Part shown: piece by piece, positions 1 to 11,900 of the stretch
How positions within the stretch are numbered: position 1 is the stretch's first letter
Layout of the letters: each line of letters begins with the position of its first letter
Assembly (NCBI GenBank): GCA_947650285.1
Contig: CANTFL010001411.1
Coordinates: 1 to 64,000, forward strand
Length of the DNA stretch: 64,000 bases
DNA from: Hyaloperonospora brassicae
Lineage: Eukaryota; Oomycota; Peronosporomycetes; Peronosporales; Peronosporaceae
Reading direction: 5' to 3'
Position numbers and translations under genes: made by a program
The notes under the pieces: generated by a model
Databases searched by the model: none
The model's input: the letters and a program-made list of their open reading frames with translations, nothing else
What the model was told of the DNA's origin: nothing

Positions 1-205
1 AAGCGAGGGACTTGTTATCTTGGTGGAGTGGAGATTCGGCGCGATGTGTCGATTAGCGTCATTCGTTTAGATAGGAAGGCAGAGCGGCTGCGTGGCAAAA
101 TGGGTGGTGTGGATGGCTTTGGGAAAGTGTCAGGTAGAAGAGAAGACATAAAATGTGAATACAGAATCCAATTGTCCATCCACTGAATAAGCATATCACC
201 CTACA
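1..205 (+). repeat. copia 5' LTR (first 7 bases outside the window)
   Basis: The sequence matches 4970-5174 base for base. The full LTR is 212 bp and starts TGTAGG and ends CCTACA, so it has a 6-bp terminal inverted repeat. It should carry the element's promoter and polyadenylation signals, but I cannot place them. Confidence 0.93.
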
Positions 206-220
206 GGTTATGAGCCCAAC
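206..220 (+). other. primer-binding site matching the anticodon arm of a Met tRNA (half-tRNA priming)
   Basis: GGTTATGAGCCCAAC follows directly on the LTR end CTACA. Its complement contains the CAT anticodon in a CTCATAA loop, i.e. the anticodon arm of a methionine tRNA, not a tRNA 3' end. Drosophila copia primes from a tRNA-Met fragment cut in the anticodon region, so the same internal-tRNA priming is inferred. The site also contains the ATG at 210-212. Confidence 0.75.
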
Positions 221-258
221 GGCTAAAGCTTCTGAAGCGTCTGCGAAGACACCAGGCG

Positions 259-3200
259 GTGTCGCACGAGCTGCGACAGGGCGCGGCACGCCAGCGCGCG
301 GACCGTCCCCGGTCCCCGCGAATCGTTGATGACCCGCCCGTTCGCGAAAGGAGCGAGGCGACTGACGACAAGATTCTCGCGGCTCTGGCCGCCGTTACCG
401 ATCGCCTGTCGAAGCTGGAGTCTTCGCAGCGCGTTCGTGACGAAGACGAGCGGATGCTGGGCGCGGTTGAAAGCGGGATGTTTGCTTCAGCGTTTGGGGC
501 GAACATTCGCGGACTACCTATGACGATCGACGCGCTCGGCTCACCAGAGCAGAAGCCAGCGGTCCCACGGACGCGCGCACGCACGATCGACGCCAGCGAG
601 TCGATGTTTGCATCGCTGGCACCGACGCGTGGGCAAGTGCCGCCCCAGCATCGCGGGCCAAATCACGCAGTGGCTCCCGCGACCGCGCCACGTCAGGATG
701 ACGCGGCGCCTGCAACGTACGCTGCAGCAGGGCGTGATCACTATGGGATGCCAAGCGCGAGCCAGCGCAAGCTGCCTGTTCGGAAGTTCGACGGGACCGA
801 GCTGTACAAGGGTCTCGGCAGCGGCTTCTACGACTGGGGACGTACCTTCCTGCGTGCAGTGAACCTCGCAGAGGCGTCGTGCGGTTTCGCGTGGACGGAA
901 GACGTCAAAGTCGATCTCCTCGGCCACTTCCTGGTCGGTACCGCGGAAAGGTACTACCACAAGCAGGTGGACGCCTGGTGGGTTCAGCAGCCAACGCTCG
1001 AGCATGTGATGACCCAGCTCCACGCGACATTCAAGACGACGATAACAGCAAGTCAGGCCATGAAACTGTTCATGCAGAAGAAGGACGTGAAGCGTACCTG
1101 GGCCGAGCATTTCCTGTACATGGTCGCGGTCAGCGACGCTCGCGGTGGGGCAGACTCGCTTGTGCTCGACAACATCGTTCACCATGCGTCTCCGGATTTA
1201 ATGAACGTCATGCGTGCGAAGTACGACTCTACGAGAATCGACTACTTGCGGCACGCAGAGGAACTCGCGCACTTCGCTCAATCGATTGAGCTCGGCAGTG
1301 GCGCGGTCGGCCGTGAGGTGGTAGCAGCACATGTCGAGGCGACACCCAAGGGACCTCGCGTGTGTTATCGGTGCGGCAGACCGGGGCACATTGCGTCCGA
1401 CTGCAGCGCGCGAGTGGTGCATGACGACGAGGCGCCTGCGCAAAGAGGCGGTAGCATGATCCTCGCGTTGACCGAGAAGTCACCAGGAGCGGTCTCGAGA
1501 CGGCGCCACAAGAAGAAGAAGAGCTCGCGCGGCAAGGACGTCGCTGCGGGCGACGCGAGAAGCAAAGCTCAAGCCACGGACGGCACACGCGGCTTTGTGC
1601 TTGCGACAAGCAGCGGAGCTGAAGCCACGGATGGCTCGCTCGGCCTGGTGCTTGCAACTAATGACACGAACAAGATAGGCCGAGGCGACTGGATCCTCGA
1701 CAGCGGCGCGAGCCGACATTTGGTGAATGATGAGAAGCTTCTGCTTGACGCATCCGCTTGCAGTCATGAGATCGCCATGGCGGATGGGGAGTCGTTGCGA
1801 CTGACGCGTGTTGGCAGCGTGCGCCTCGAGGTCCTCGCGCGCGGCGTAGCAACTATCGTGACGCTCACGGACGTTTATCTGGCACCGCGACTGGCGAAGA
1901 ACATTGTGTCTTACGGGAAGCTCGAGAGCAAAGGATACGCACTCGCATACGACGGCGACAATCGGGCACTAGCTCGACGCATTGACGGCGTGGTCGCGTT
2001 CGACGTCGCGACCGACAGCAACGTTCTGTATGTACAGACGCCCGTGAAGTGCGGGGGGCACGGCGCTGGTGACGCGATCATGGCCGCACTCGAGGCAAAT
2101 TCGGTAGACGCAAGCGCAGACGACGCGCACGAGGCATCGCTGCTGCATTGGCACCAGCGCCTCGGGCACCTCGCGTTCGACACGATAGTGCGCATGGCGC
2201 GCGATCCAGCCTCGGGCATCAAGCTCAGCAGCAACAAGCGCATGGCGTGCGTGTCGTGCCTCGAAGGGAAGCAGACGCGCAATGCGCAGGCACAGGTGGA
2301 CAGCGGCGCCAACTCGCCTATCGATCGCATCGGTGGCGTCATCTGCTCGGACCTGAAGGGCCCGATGACGCCGCAGGATCGACTGCAGAACCGGTACCTG
2401 GTCAATTTCATTGACCACAAGTCAAACTACTGCCGCGTGTTCCTCGCGCGTACTAAGGACGCGGCGGCGAAGAAGTTTGAGGCGTTTCTCATACACTTCG
2501 AGCGGCTCTTCGGGTTCAAAATCCACGTCCTGAGGACAGATGGCGGGGGCGAGTACGACAATATCGACCTATTCTGCCAGCGCACGGGTGTCGCGCGACA
2601 AGTTTCGGAGGCGCGCAACCAAGCGTCGAACGGGAAGGCGGAGAGGATGCACCGGACGGTGTTGAATCTCGCGCGCAGCATGATGTTCGCATGCGCGCTG
2701 CCGTTGCAATACTGGGGCGACGCCGTCCAATACGCCGTGTACATCCTGAACCGGAGCCCGACGCGCGCTAACGTGAAGCGATCGTCTCCGCTCGAGATGC
2801 TGACGGGCAAGGTGCCCGATCTACGCGGCACCGTCGTCTTCGGCTCACCGTGCAGCGTCTACCGCGACCCGCGCAAGAACTCGCTGCTGAAGCGATCGCA
2901 GCGCGGAATTATCGTCGGTGTGAGCGAAGAAACGAAGGGGTACAAGGTGCTACTGCCGCGCGAGAACAAGGTGGTCGTTACGCAGCACGTCAAGGACATC
3001 GAAACGTTGTCGGAGGCGCAGAACGCGCAGCTTCAGCGTGCGATGAACGCTTGCGACCGATCTGGCGACGCGGACGAGGCCGATACGCCAGCGGCACCCG
3101 TCACGAATGGTGGCAGTGCAGGAGGCGGCGATACGGCTCGTAAGAAGAGTCGAAGAACGTGGACGCGATCGGCGCACGGAACACGCGGCGCGTCGAAGCG

Positions 3201-4878
3201 CGCTGAAGCGGCAGCTCGACAGGAGGAGACAGTTGCGAGCGGAGAGGTGGTGAGCGCGGCTTTCGAGCGCGACCCGACCAGTTTCGGGGAGGCGATGCGC
3301 GGAGGAAGGCGTGACGGCTGGGTGAAGGCCATGGAAGAAGAAATCGCGGCGCTTCAGAGCAACGACGTGTGGACGATCGTCAAGCGACCGCCAGGGACGC
3401 ACGCGCTGCACACGAAGTGGGTCTACAAGACGAAGACTGATGCGCAGGGCGACCTCGAGCGACTGAAGGCGCGTCTGGTCGCGTGCGGCAACGAGCAGGT
3501 GCTCGGCGTCGATTATACGCTCACCTTTGCCGCAGTGATGGATCTCTCGACGGTCAAGGTGATCCTGGCACTCGCGGCCACGTGGGGGGTGCCTGCCAAG
3601 CACGGCGACATCCCAAACGCATACGTGAAGGCGGAGAAGGAGGCGAACCTGCGCATCTTCCTCCAGATGCCACGCGGGATGCAGGTCTCGGAGGAGACGA
3701 TGCGTGCGCACGGGGCCACGAATACGAGCGAGCTCGTGCTTGAGCTCCGCAAGAGCCTATACGGCCTCAAGCAGGCAGGCAGACTGTGGAGCCAGCTGTT
3801 GCACACCAAGCTGGTCGATGCCGGTTTCGTGCGCTGTGAGAGCGACATGTGTTTCTACTGGAAGCGTGATGTTGCGGACATCGTTGTCGTCGGCGTGTAT
3901 GTCGACGATCTCCTTGCGACAGGAACGAGCGCTGCGGCAGTGGACAGGTTCTTCGACAGCCTCGCGTCGCTTTCGATAAAGGACTTAGGACAAGTTAACA
4001 AGTTTCTGGGCATGCGCGTGCAGCTCGACGGCGAGGGCGGGTACAAACTCGACCAGGAAGAGGCGATTGGCAACCTCGTGAGCGACAACGGACTCGCCAA
4101 TGCCAACCCGACACGAACGCCAATCGGCGACGACTGCTACGAGGTCGAAGCGGGGGACGCGGAGCTCTTGGGGACCAAGAACGCAAAGACAGGAGCGACG
4201 GTGCGGGACTTTCAGTCGCTGGTCGGCTCTCTGCTGTGGGTTGCGCGATGCACGCGCCCGGACATCGCCTTCGCGGTTCACAAGGCGACGCGTCAGACAC
4301 ACGCGCCTCGTGTGTATGACTAGAAGCTGGCGAAACGCGTCGCGCGTTACCTCAAGGGTACGGCGGGACTCAAGATCTCCATGAAGCCCGAGCGTAACGG
4401 CAACGCGACGATGCGGCTCGAGGCGTTCAGTGACGCCGACTTCGCTGCCGATAAATCGGACAGGAAGTCGATGACTGGCGGCGTGGTGCGCCTGAACGGC
4501 ATGGCCGTGAGCTGGAGCGCACGGAAGCAGGGAGGCGTCGCGCTGTCGACAATGGAGGCCGAGTTCGTCGCGGCAAGCGAGGTCGCGCGCGAGGTGCTCG
4601 GATTGCGCGAGATGTTGCGCGAAATTGGACTCGAGCCGGCACTCCCGATGCAGCTGCACGTTGACAACCAAGCGGCGATCAGCCAGATCGCCGGCGAGGC
4701 GTCGTCACTGAAGGCAAAGCACGTGGACGTGCGGCTCAAATTTCTCTGTGACTTCGCACGTCGCGGTGTCGTCGTGGCGAGCTACGTTCGATCGGAGCAG
4801 ATGCTGGCGGACCTCATGACGAAGGCGCTGGATGCGATGAAGCTGGGAACATTGCGTCAGCTCATGTGCATCGGCTAA
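259..4878 (+). pseudogene. copia gag-pol polyprotein with one in-frame stop codon
   Basis: One frame is open from about 259 to 4878 except for a TAG at 4321-4323. Visible in order are: a gag region; a CCHC zinc knuckle ([14 protein letters not shown], about 1360-1404); the aspartic protease DSGAS (about 1696); the GAG-pre-integrase HWHQRLGH with a CxxC (about 2150-2270); a DDE integrase with the RTDGGGEY and [10 protein letters not shown] motifs (about 2350-2670); an RT with KWVYKTK, the HGDIPNAY aspartate and catalytic YVDDLL (about 3900-3915); and RNase H from FSDADFA to the LMTKAL tail. The stop lies between RT and RNase H where relatives usually have tryptophan, so TGG to TAG is the likely lesion. 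No ATG opens this frame. The ATG at 210 opens a 39-codon frame that stops near 327, so either a one-base shift has occurred in early gag or translation starts further in. Confidence 0.9.
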
Positions 4879-4913
4879 GGAAAGATCAAGGACGATTATG
4901 GGTGTTCAAGGAG

Positions 4914-4962
4914 CTCAATGAAAGAAGGAAGAGACGAAAACGAAAACGCACTCGAGGAGGAG
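4914..4962 (+). other. polypurine tract region before the 3' LTR
   Basis: A purine-rich stretch ending GAGGAGGAG directly abuts the LTR start TGTAGG at 4963. This is the position and composition expected of the plus-strand primer of an LTR element. Confidence 0.6.
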
Positions 4963-5174
4963 TGTAGGAAAGCGAGGGACTTGTTATCTTGGTGGAGTGG
5001 AGATTCGGCGCGATGTGTCGATTAGCGTCATTCGTTTAGATAGGAAGGCAGAGCGGCTGCGTGGCAAAATGGGTGGTGTGGATGGCTTTGGGAAAGTGTC
5101 AGGTAGAAGAGAAGACATAAAATGTGAATACAGAATCCAATTGTCCATCCACTGAATAAGCATATCACCCTACA
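4963..5174 (+). repeat. copia 3' LTR
   Basis: A 212-bp direct repeat of the window start, TGTAGG...CCTACA, identical to 1-205 where both can be read. Confidence 0.93.
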
Positions 5175-5640
5175 AGGTCTTGGGCTCATAACCTGTAGGA
5201 ACTAGGAGAAAGTATGGTTAATGACTTTTATTTTAAAATGCACGCCAGACGCGTTTCGGCCCCCCGCCGGGGGCCTCGTCAGTGGATTAATCAATCTAGA
5301 AGTGAGATCTTGCTCTATCCTGCGCTCCACGACTAAGAACCTTATGGAACTTAGTGTGACCACACCAATCATCCACTACAGCTACCAAACCTGGCAACTG
5401 GGGCGTCGACCCGGAAAGGAGTGTCCGCTATGAAATCTCCACTACTAACAGTATCTTCTCGTCTGTCGCCGAGATTTTTTCGCGAGCTGACGAGTTTTTA
5501 GCGGGATTGGCAGTGCGTGCCGATGATGGGAATCACGCCGGTGATTCATCACGACCCGTAGAGGCTCTTGGGTGGCCTGCTGGTGTCGGTGTGGGCTTTG
5601 TGTCGTTGCCTTGGTCATTAGGCTCATAATTTGTCGGATA
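5175..5640 (-). mobile_element. inverted copia LTR/PBS remnants
   Basis: Read on the minus strand, 5179-5199 is an LTR end (CCTACA) followed by the same Met-tRNA PBS as the intact element (GGTTATGAGCCCAA). The young copia has therefore landed just inside an older, oppositely oriented copia-like element. A weaker second copy of the PBS/LTR junction lies near 5619-5632. 5241-5285 is a GC-rich block with a hairpin (GGCCCCC/GGGGGCC) that recurs at about 38583-38629. No coding sequence is visible. Confidence 0.6.
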
Positions 5641-7473
5641 TACGACTTGTTATGGAAGAAAATGGTAAGATTCTGAATGAAGTTAAATACTTTTCCCTGT
5701 GCTTCTCTGTCACCTCACTATCTCTGCTCTAACATTATCAAAACAGTCGGTCGCAAGCACTAACTACTCCCATTCACTATGCAAGCAGGAAATGATGACT
5801 GGCGCTAATTGCACCTTCAACTTCAATAATCCTTAAGTTCCAACGGGAACGGTTACGTGTACTCAAGTACTATGACCTAAAGCAAACACGTGGCTGACAG
5901 AGCTGTCTGTAATCGATGCAAATTTAAAAGTGACGGTATTACATACTAAAATCTTACACACATTTGTACAATACTTAAATAGGAGACATTCACATTATAT
6001 ACAAGCTCAACGATTATTTTGGTTATGCGGCCTCTTTCCAAATGATACGAGTGTGCCCATTTTGTTTGTTGATATAATTAGTGGTGTTAATAAGCTTATA
6101 TCGATAAGGCTGAAGGCGCTGATCAATACTGTATGATCTTAGACATGACATTGTTGGGCAATTTTATTTCTGTTTGTAACATGCTAAAACTTAGTTCATA
6201 ACCAAAACTAACAATAAATATTGAATCAAAATCGATCATATTAATAACATTTTGAAACTCCAAATATAATTTGGGCTTATTAATTTCTTCTTAAGAAATT
6301 GTTATTATTGCTTTTGAAGAAATTATATTTGGTATGACCGTGATCGTAAAGTTGAAAACCATGTTTAAGCAATGATATCATAAACGAAATCTGGCTGACT
6401 CATTCTGAATGTGCTCTGTTCTGACAACCAATTGTTGAGCTTGTGTAGACCGTAATATAGCCACTCACAGCGCACGCAAGTTAGGACATGTATGTTTGTC
6501 GATGCGTATGTCAAAGACGAAACTAACATGAATAAATTTTCTGTTTTTGTGGGAGCTTGCGCCCTTATTTTATAAGTGTATGCTTTTAATCAGGCTACAG
6601 GATACCTATCGTGCTAATCAGTAGGTTGAGAGCCTGTCCGCCCCGGTCATGACGAAGTAAACCACTGACGTTGGGACGTGAACAATGTGTGGGTCACAGG
6701 CCTCAGTATGGTACAGACAATAATCTTCTACCGTTTCAGACGTTTTGCGATTGAAACACCAGTGCTTCACCACGATACTTGAGCTAATACGAGCACGTGC
6801 GAAATTTGTAGCCATTTTACATTGGCACTTGTCCCACCCTGTCCCATCTACACGATGCATTCGATACCGTCGCATTCATCTGGAGGTAATCCACTTTATT
6901 GCACGATGAGAAAATTTATAAACATCTATCAACGTTTACCGTGTCTATAATGGTCAGTCTGGCAATGAATTAATTTCAAAGTGTACTCGTGTATATTGAA
7001 GTCATTCTCTTGTACTATAATCATTAAATCAGTTCATTAATGCATTGAACATTTAATGTTGAGGTAAGCATGACATGATTCTGAAAGCGATCGTGAGTAT
7101 TGCATTCAGCGCTGTACATAGCAAGGAATCGTTATGCTTTTCAACTTCCCTACAATTTATGAATCTCGAGCTTTTGCAATCTCTGGACGCCTTACAACGT
7201 TTCTGCACTGCAAATTTCGCACGATGATGGAACTACTCATCTCTACTGTTGCTTGTGTGGGTTATAAAAAGCATATAGATATACACCTCGATGTTCATGC
7301 GTTGCGAGATGTTAGAGAAATGCCAAGAAAGCCTTGTACGAACATTGGAATATCAATGTTCGTGATACAAAGTAGGGAGATAAAAAACGTAAGAATAGTG
7401 TTCATAAGGTGTTGGAGCTTCTTCCGTTATATCTTTTTTCGCGAAAGAATATGCTAGCGTGTTCGAATGTGAT
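5641..7473. other. AT-rich intergenic DNA, no gene seen
   Basis: A strongly AT-rich stretch with only short open frames and no recognisable domain. The one clear structure is the inverted repeat at 6260-6332, listed separately. It is probably old TE or neutral sequence. Confidence 0.6.
6260..6332. repeat. inverted repeat with nested hairpin (possible MITE remnant)
   Basis: A perfect 13-bp inverted repeat (CCAAATATAATTT at 6260-6272, its complement at 6320-6332) flanks a 47-nt spacer. The spacer contains a second hairpin with arms AATTTCTT/AAGAAATT. No target duplication is evident. Confidence 0.5.
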
Positions 7474-8201
7474 CTATTCTCGTCGGTCTGGCTGGAAGAT
7501 ATGTATGCAAATAGCCAAGCGGTAATTTATTAAGGTCTTGGCAAAATATATAACCATACTGCAGTCTTCCGACGATGGTGCTAACTCGCGTTTAAGCTGC
7601 TTCTCAGAAAGCTGTGTTGATAGAAGGTGACGTGGAAAAGGCTCTGTCCACCAGGTAAACGCGAATCCAAAATACTTGTCTTGCGTTGTTTTGCAAGTCC
7701 AAAAATATGCCACGACCGTAAAGTTCGGAAAGTTTTCTCGATTTTTCTGGAGGTAGCGAGTGACCGCCCTCCGAGTTGAAGAATAAAGCTCCACAATATA
7801 CGCCTTCACCTGATTTGTAGTTATCTTGGCCTTCACCTCGTCCTTTGGAGCAGCGCTAGGACAAGTCTTGCCTCTTCGTACTCAACTATTCGAAACGCCA
7901 ACTTAAAATTTACGATCATGGTACTTTTCATCAGCACGTTCGGCCGGGTTGAGTTGTTTATATACAGGACGTATGATGACAGATGACTGTAATCGTGGTC
8001 ATGTTTTTCCTTCTTAATTGTCGCTATCTCCAAATTCGGTAAGACGACGTTGTGCATCTTGTATATATGCTTCGCGGCCATGGTGGTTTTTCCAGCATAG
8101 ATCTTAGAACAGATTTTTACCCGACGTCCGACACGCCTCGTCGACCATACAAGCCCAAGCAAAGATTTCCTCCCTGCTCTCGATGCACTTAACACAAACA
8201 T
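7474..8201 (-). pseudogene. hAT-family transposase with BED finger, degenerate
   Basis: Two minus-strand open segments (8201-7833 and 7836-7474) overlap in different frames. The upstream one has a BED-finger-like stretch (ICSKIYAGKTTMAAKHIYKMH without all the metal ligands). The downstream one has FPNFTVVAYFWTCKTTQDKYFG, which resembles the start of the hAT catalytic region (xxxDxWT, D replaced). Frameshifts and missing ligands make this a dead copy. Assignment rests on these two motifs alone, and no TIR or target duplication was found. Confidence 0.45.
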
Positions 8202-8929
8202 CCCACTCGGATATATACAATATACTTTGGTCGTGGAGGCACCAACTCGAAGACCTTAAGGGCTTGAAACTCTTCCATCGCTTGGCGAACCGCGGAAGGT
8301 GGTTCTGTCATGACTTCAGTCGAGCCCTCTGATTTTCTCGGGAAGTACTTGTTTATAGTTCTTTGATATAAAAAGATGTGATATTTGCGGTGGTTACGAG
8401 CTTAGGCTGAATGTTTTCTTGGCTCCTGACCGCAGGCCATATTCAAGGCCGAGAATATCTTTGCGAGTGAGCTCGATAAATTTCAGTGCGGCTATGGTGA
8501 ACCGTAATATTATCAGCCAATTTAATGCGTAGGATACAAACATGCCAGATCCGCTTTAATACGAAATGCGCGAGAGCGAATATCGGGAAGAGAATTTTCA
8601 AAAAATTGTTCTTCTCGCACTTAAGCGACGAGAAATCGACAATCAGGTATTTTGTGCTCCCTGTTTTTCGTGGCGGCGTTTTCACCAATTTTTATGTTCC
8701 CCTACCCGCATAATCGTTCCAGTTATGATGCCAAGTGACCAGACATCTACGCAAAAATATCCGAAGAAAAACTGAGGGCTGGATTTTAAGGTTATAATTG
8801 GCTTAGGAATCACTATGTTTACTATTAAATTTGCACCGTACAGTGCAAGTGACCAATCACAGCGCGGCACATGGTAGTGCGTCCCTCTATCATAAGCAGC
8901 AGCGCCACAGCCAGCATTTTTGCGCCCCG
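8202..8929. other. no gene recognised
   Basis: Short open frames occur on both strands without recognisable motifs. The minus strand at about 8230-8370 gives a charged, plausible-looking peptide that may belong to another decayed transposon, but I cannot name it. Confidence 0.4.
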
Positions 8930-11900
8930 TAATTCCCCACTTTGCCTCTGCCAGCTTCAGAAGAGGGCATGATGTTACAAACTCTACACTCGTACGCCTC
9001 TAGTTCCTCGGTGCCCATCCCGGAGTTTTTGTTGCCCTTCGCGTCTTCGGCAGTGACTTACCTACCTTCCCTTACCGTCAACCGTGCAGCTATAACGACG
9101 CGGTCGGGCGGACCGACTACAGTGGCAACATGGGGTTAAACGGGATCTCTGGGTCAAGGTAGAAACGTGGCCATGGAAGGCCAAACCGGACTCCGATCAA
9201 CGAACGATGCTTGCAGTGGATGAAAAGGCTCTGGCTACTTGGATCATCGAAAGCATTGTGCTACCTAGCCTTCCTGGAATTTCTTCGTATGCACACACTT
9301 GTGTTATGCGAGTGGCGATGCTTGACTTTTTTAAGCTTACCTCGAAGAAAGCGTTGTCGCGATTATTCCTTACAAGGTTCGCATGCCTCGCTTCATCACT
9401 GAAAAGACGTTGCTACTCCAGCTGTTGGAGGACAAGCAGGAATCATCACCGGGGGCGCTCCTTACCCGCGCATTGGTCCGCTAGGCGAAACGCACAAATT
9501 ATGATGGTGTAACGCGTCGACTCACATTCAGCCTTCCTGATCGGGCGGCTTAATTTGCTTGGCACCTCAAAGAGATCGTGTAAAGAGGAATCAGGTTACA
9601 TCTTCAATGCCCTACAATCCTCGACCGTAATGACGCTCCGCATTATGTTTCTAATATCACTAGTTTTAGTGGCGATCTGCTTCGATACAAAGTTCGGGTG
9701 CTTGCTACTGTATTTTCCACTGGTGTAATCGAAGCACCTATGTCTGCGAGGGTCTAATGTTCGATTGTTTCGGTCTGTTGTGCGCCGTTAGCGTTGGCTA
9801 AATATATGACTCGAAGTTTTTCCTGGTGACCTTCGATGCACTTGTATACCCTCAAGAGCTCCGGCAAGTCATGCATATCTCGGCGTCGGTAATTTCCCTG
9901 TTCTTGCACCATTTCCGCCATTAACAAAAGGTCCCTTGTTTTGGATGCTACTCGCCATTCCACGCAATTTCGAGGTGCCCCGGACTAGACTTTGCCGTAC
10001 AGAGTACATGCCACCGCAATTTTTTGGAGCCATCTTGCACGCTTCCTTTGGTGCCTGAATCGACGCTCAACTAGCTGGATGTCGAGAAAGATATTGATTA
10101 CATTCAAATTATATCCGTTTCTCTGACCGATACTTATCAAAAGCTACATGACGATGCTTTCAAGACGCCAATCTTGGTGCGTATGTCTGACTCGTATGGC
10201 ACGCACGCGATGGTCTTATGAAAACAAAACAACAATTTTTCTTTCCAACTCCATTAACACGGTATATCCGTCACCATCAGGATGGAAACACTATTGGTAT
10301 GAATGCTCATCCCACCGACGGCTGGTTTGATCCTGCGCACGGTAGAAAGCACAAACCATCCAAGACAACTGGTACACTCCGGGCTGGCATGCACGCGACG
10401 CCTACAAAGAACCCCGAGGAGTCCATTCGCAAGGACGCGACACGTCACACCATTCCTGAAAAACCTTGCGCTTCACATAAAGCCGCCCATCGGACACTTC
10501 TTTTTTAAATCCAGGTCACGCCTGGTCCAAGATATACAAATAAGAAGCCTCAACGGCCTACATTAATGAACTTGCCTCCGCGATCGGTGGTCAAATCTTC
10601 TCCGAACATTACTCCTGGGTATAATTTTCTAAGGCAAAACCTAGTGCAAATTTTCTAGCCGTCCTCAACAAGTTACGCACTGGTCCAAAGGCGGATACGT
10701 CTACACTCACCGCATATCCTTGTTTAGGTAAGCGGGGACGATACGAAACGTCGTACCAAACATTCATCCTTGACCGCTCAATCTGGTACACTGGCCGATA
10801 TCCTGGCGGACGTACGATCCGTCGCTTCCTCAGCGCGGGACCGAACAACCCTGGCAAAAGCTGCCTCTTTGCTGTCAACAATGTGTTCATCGAAAATTCC
10901 ATTCTATCAGACTCGGAAGCGACTTCGTCGTCGAGTTTGCACCAGGCTGCGGATCCAAAAATTCCGCGCCTTATGAACAGCTTCCACGTTGCAACCTCTG
11001 CAGAAACCGCGGCAGCCGCGGCCGTCACGCGAGATGAATTTAAAACCGTGGACTGGTGAAGAAACGTGCTATGTTACCACCTTTCGTCTCACTGATAAAT
11101 TCGCCTCCTCATCGCGCCGATACGCCTCCTTTGCATCGCAGTGGTCCGCCTGAAGCGATCGCGGACCGTTTGCGCCAGCCTAGCGGGGATGCTGTTCTCG
11201 GTTTTGTCCTCATGTTCATGATTAAACGACGTCAGTCTAAAACCCTGTCCTATCGACATAACCAGCAAATGCTTAGGCCCCGATCTCAATGGACATCAAC
11301 ACCGCAGGAAGCGGCAATAGTATCGGAATACCATAAGTGTTGATCGCATTTCTGTGGATGGCGCAGTGAGTTGTGAATACACTGTGTTACGCAACCTCGT
11401 GACCGATGACGATATAAGTATGTATTTGGTATACATACCTGAGAACACAATGAGTCTGGACAAGCTTGGCGACAACCTTTTTAACAACGCGATTTTGCGA
11501 GCAGATATACAAGAATCTAATATTTCTGAGGACAAGGGACTGATTCCCGCGGCGCTCTCAGCGCCATTTTTTTGACTCAGAGGACCCGCTTAATCCCCCA
11601 CAAAGTGCGCCAGGGTTGGATGTAGCTGAGACACCGCCTTCCTTTGAACTAACGATTATTTGCGGTCATCACAATGCTGCATGAGCTGCTGACAAGCACA
11701 CAAAAACCATCATGACTACCAGATCCCGCAAGTCTCCGATCAACGCATATCCACTTGACTGAGGGTCCTCGTTGCGCAGCGGCAAATATACAGGTGATAA
11801 AGACATGGGTCAAGGACCGCTCTTGTATGGTCCGTCTTCCTCACAGTTTACCAACTACTTAGTCGGGACAAAATGAATGGATCCGGCACTGATCTACGGA

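Larger units (their letters stand above)
1..5174 (+). mobile_element. Ty1/copia LTR retrotransposon, nearly complete, recent
   Basis: The element runs LTR - PBS - gag - protease - integrase - RT - RNase H - purine tract - LTR, which is the copia (Pseudoviridae) order. The window starts 7 bases inside the 5' LTR, so only that tip is missing. The two LTRs look identical over all 205 comparable bases, which implies recent insertion. Gag-pol is open apart from one in-frame TAG and an unclear start region. It is much more GC-rich than the AT-rich DNA after it. The downstream target duplication would be AGGTC at 5175-5179, but its upstream partner lies outside the window. Confidence 0.93.

Noticed and set aside
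2950..3711. 253-codon minus-strand frame inside copia
   Set aside because: Arginine/histidine-rich shadow of the GC-rich pol gene.
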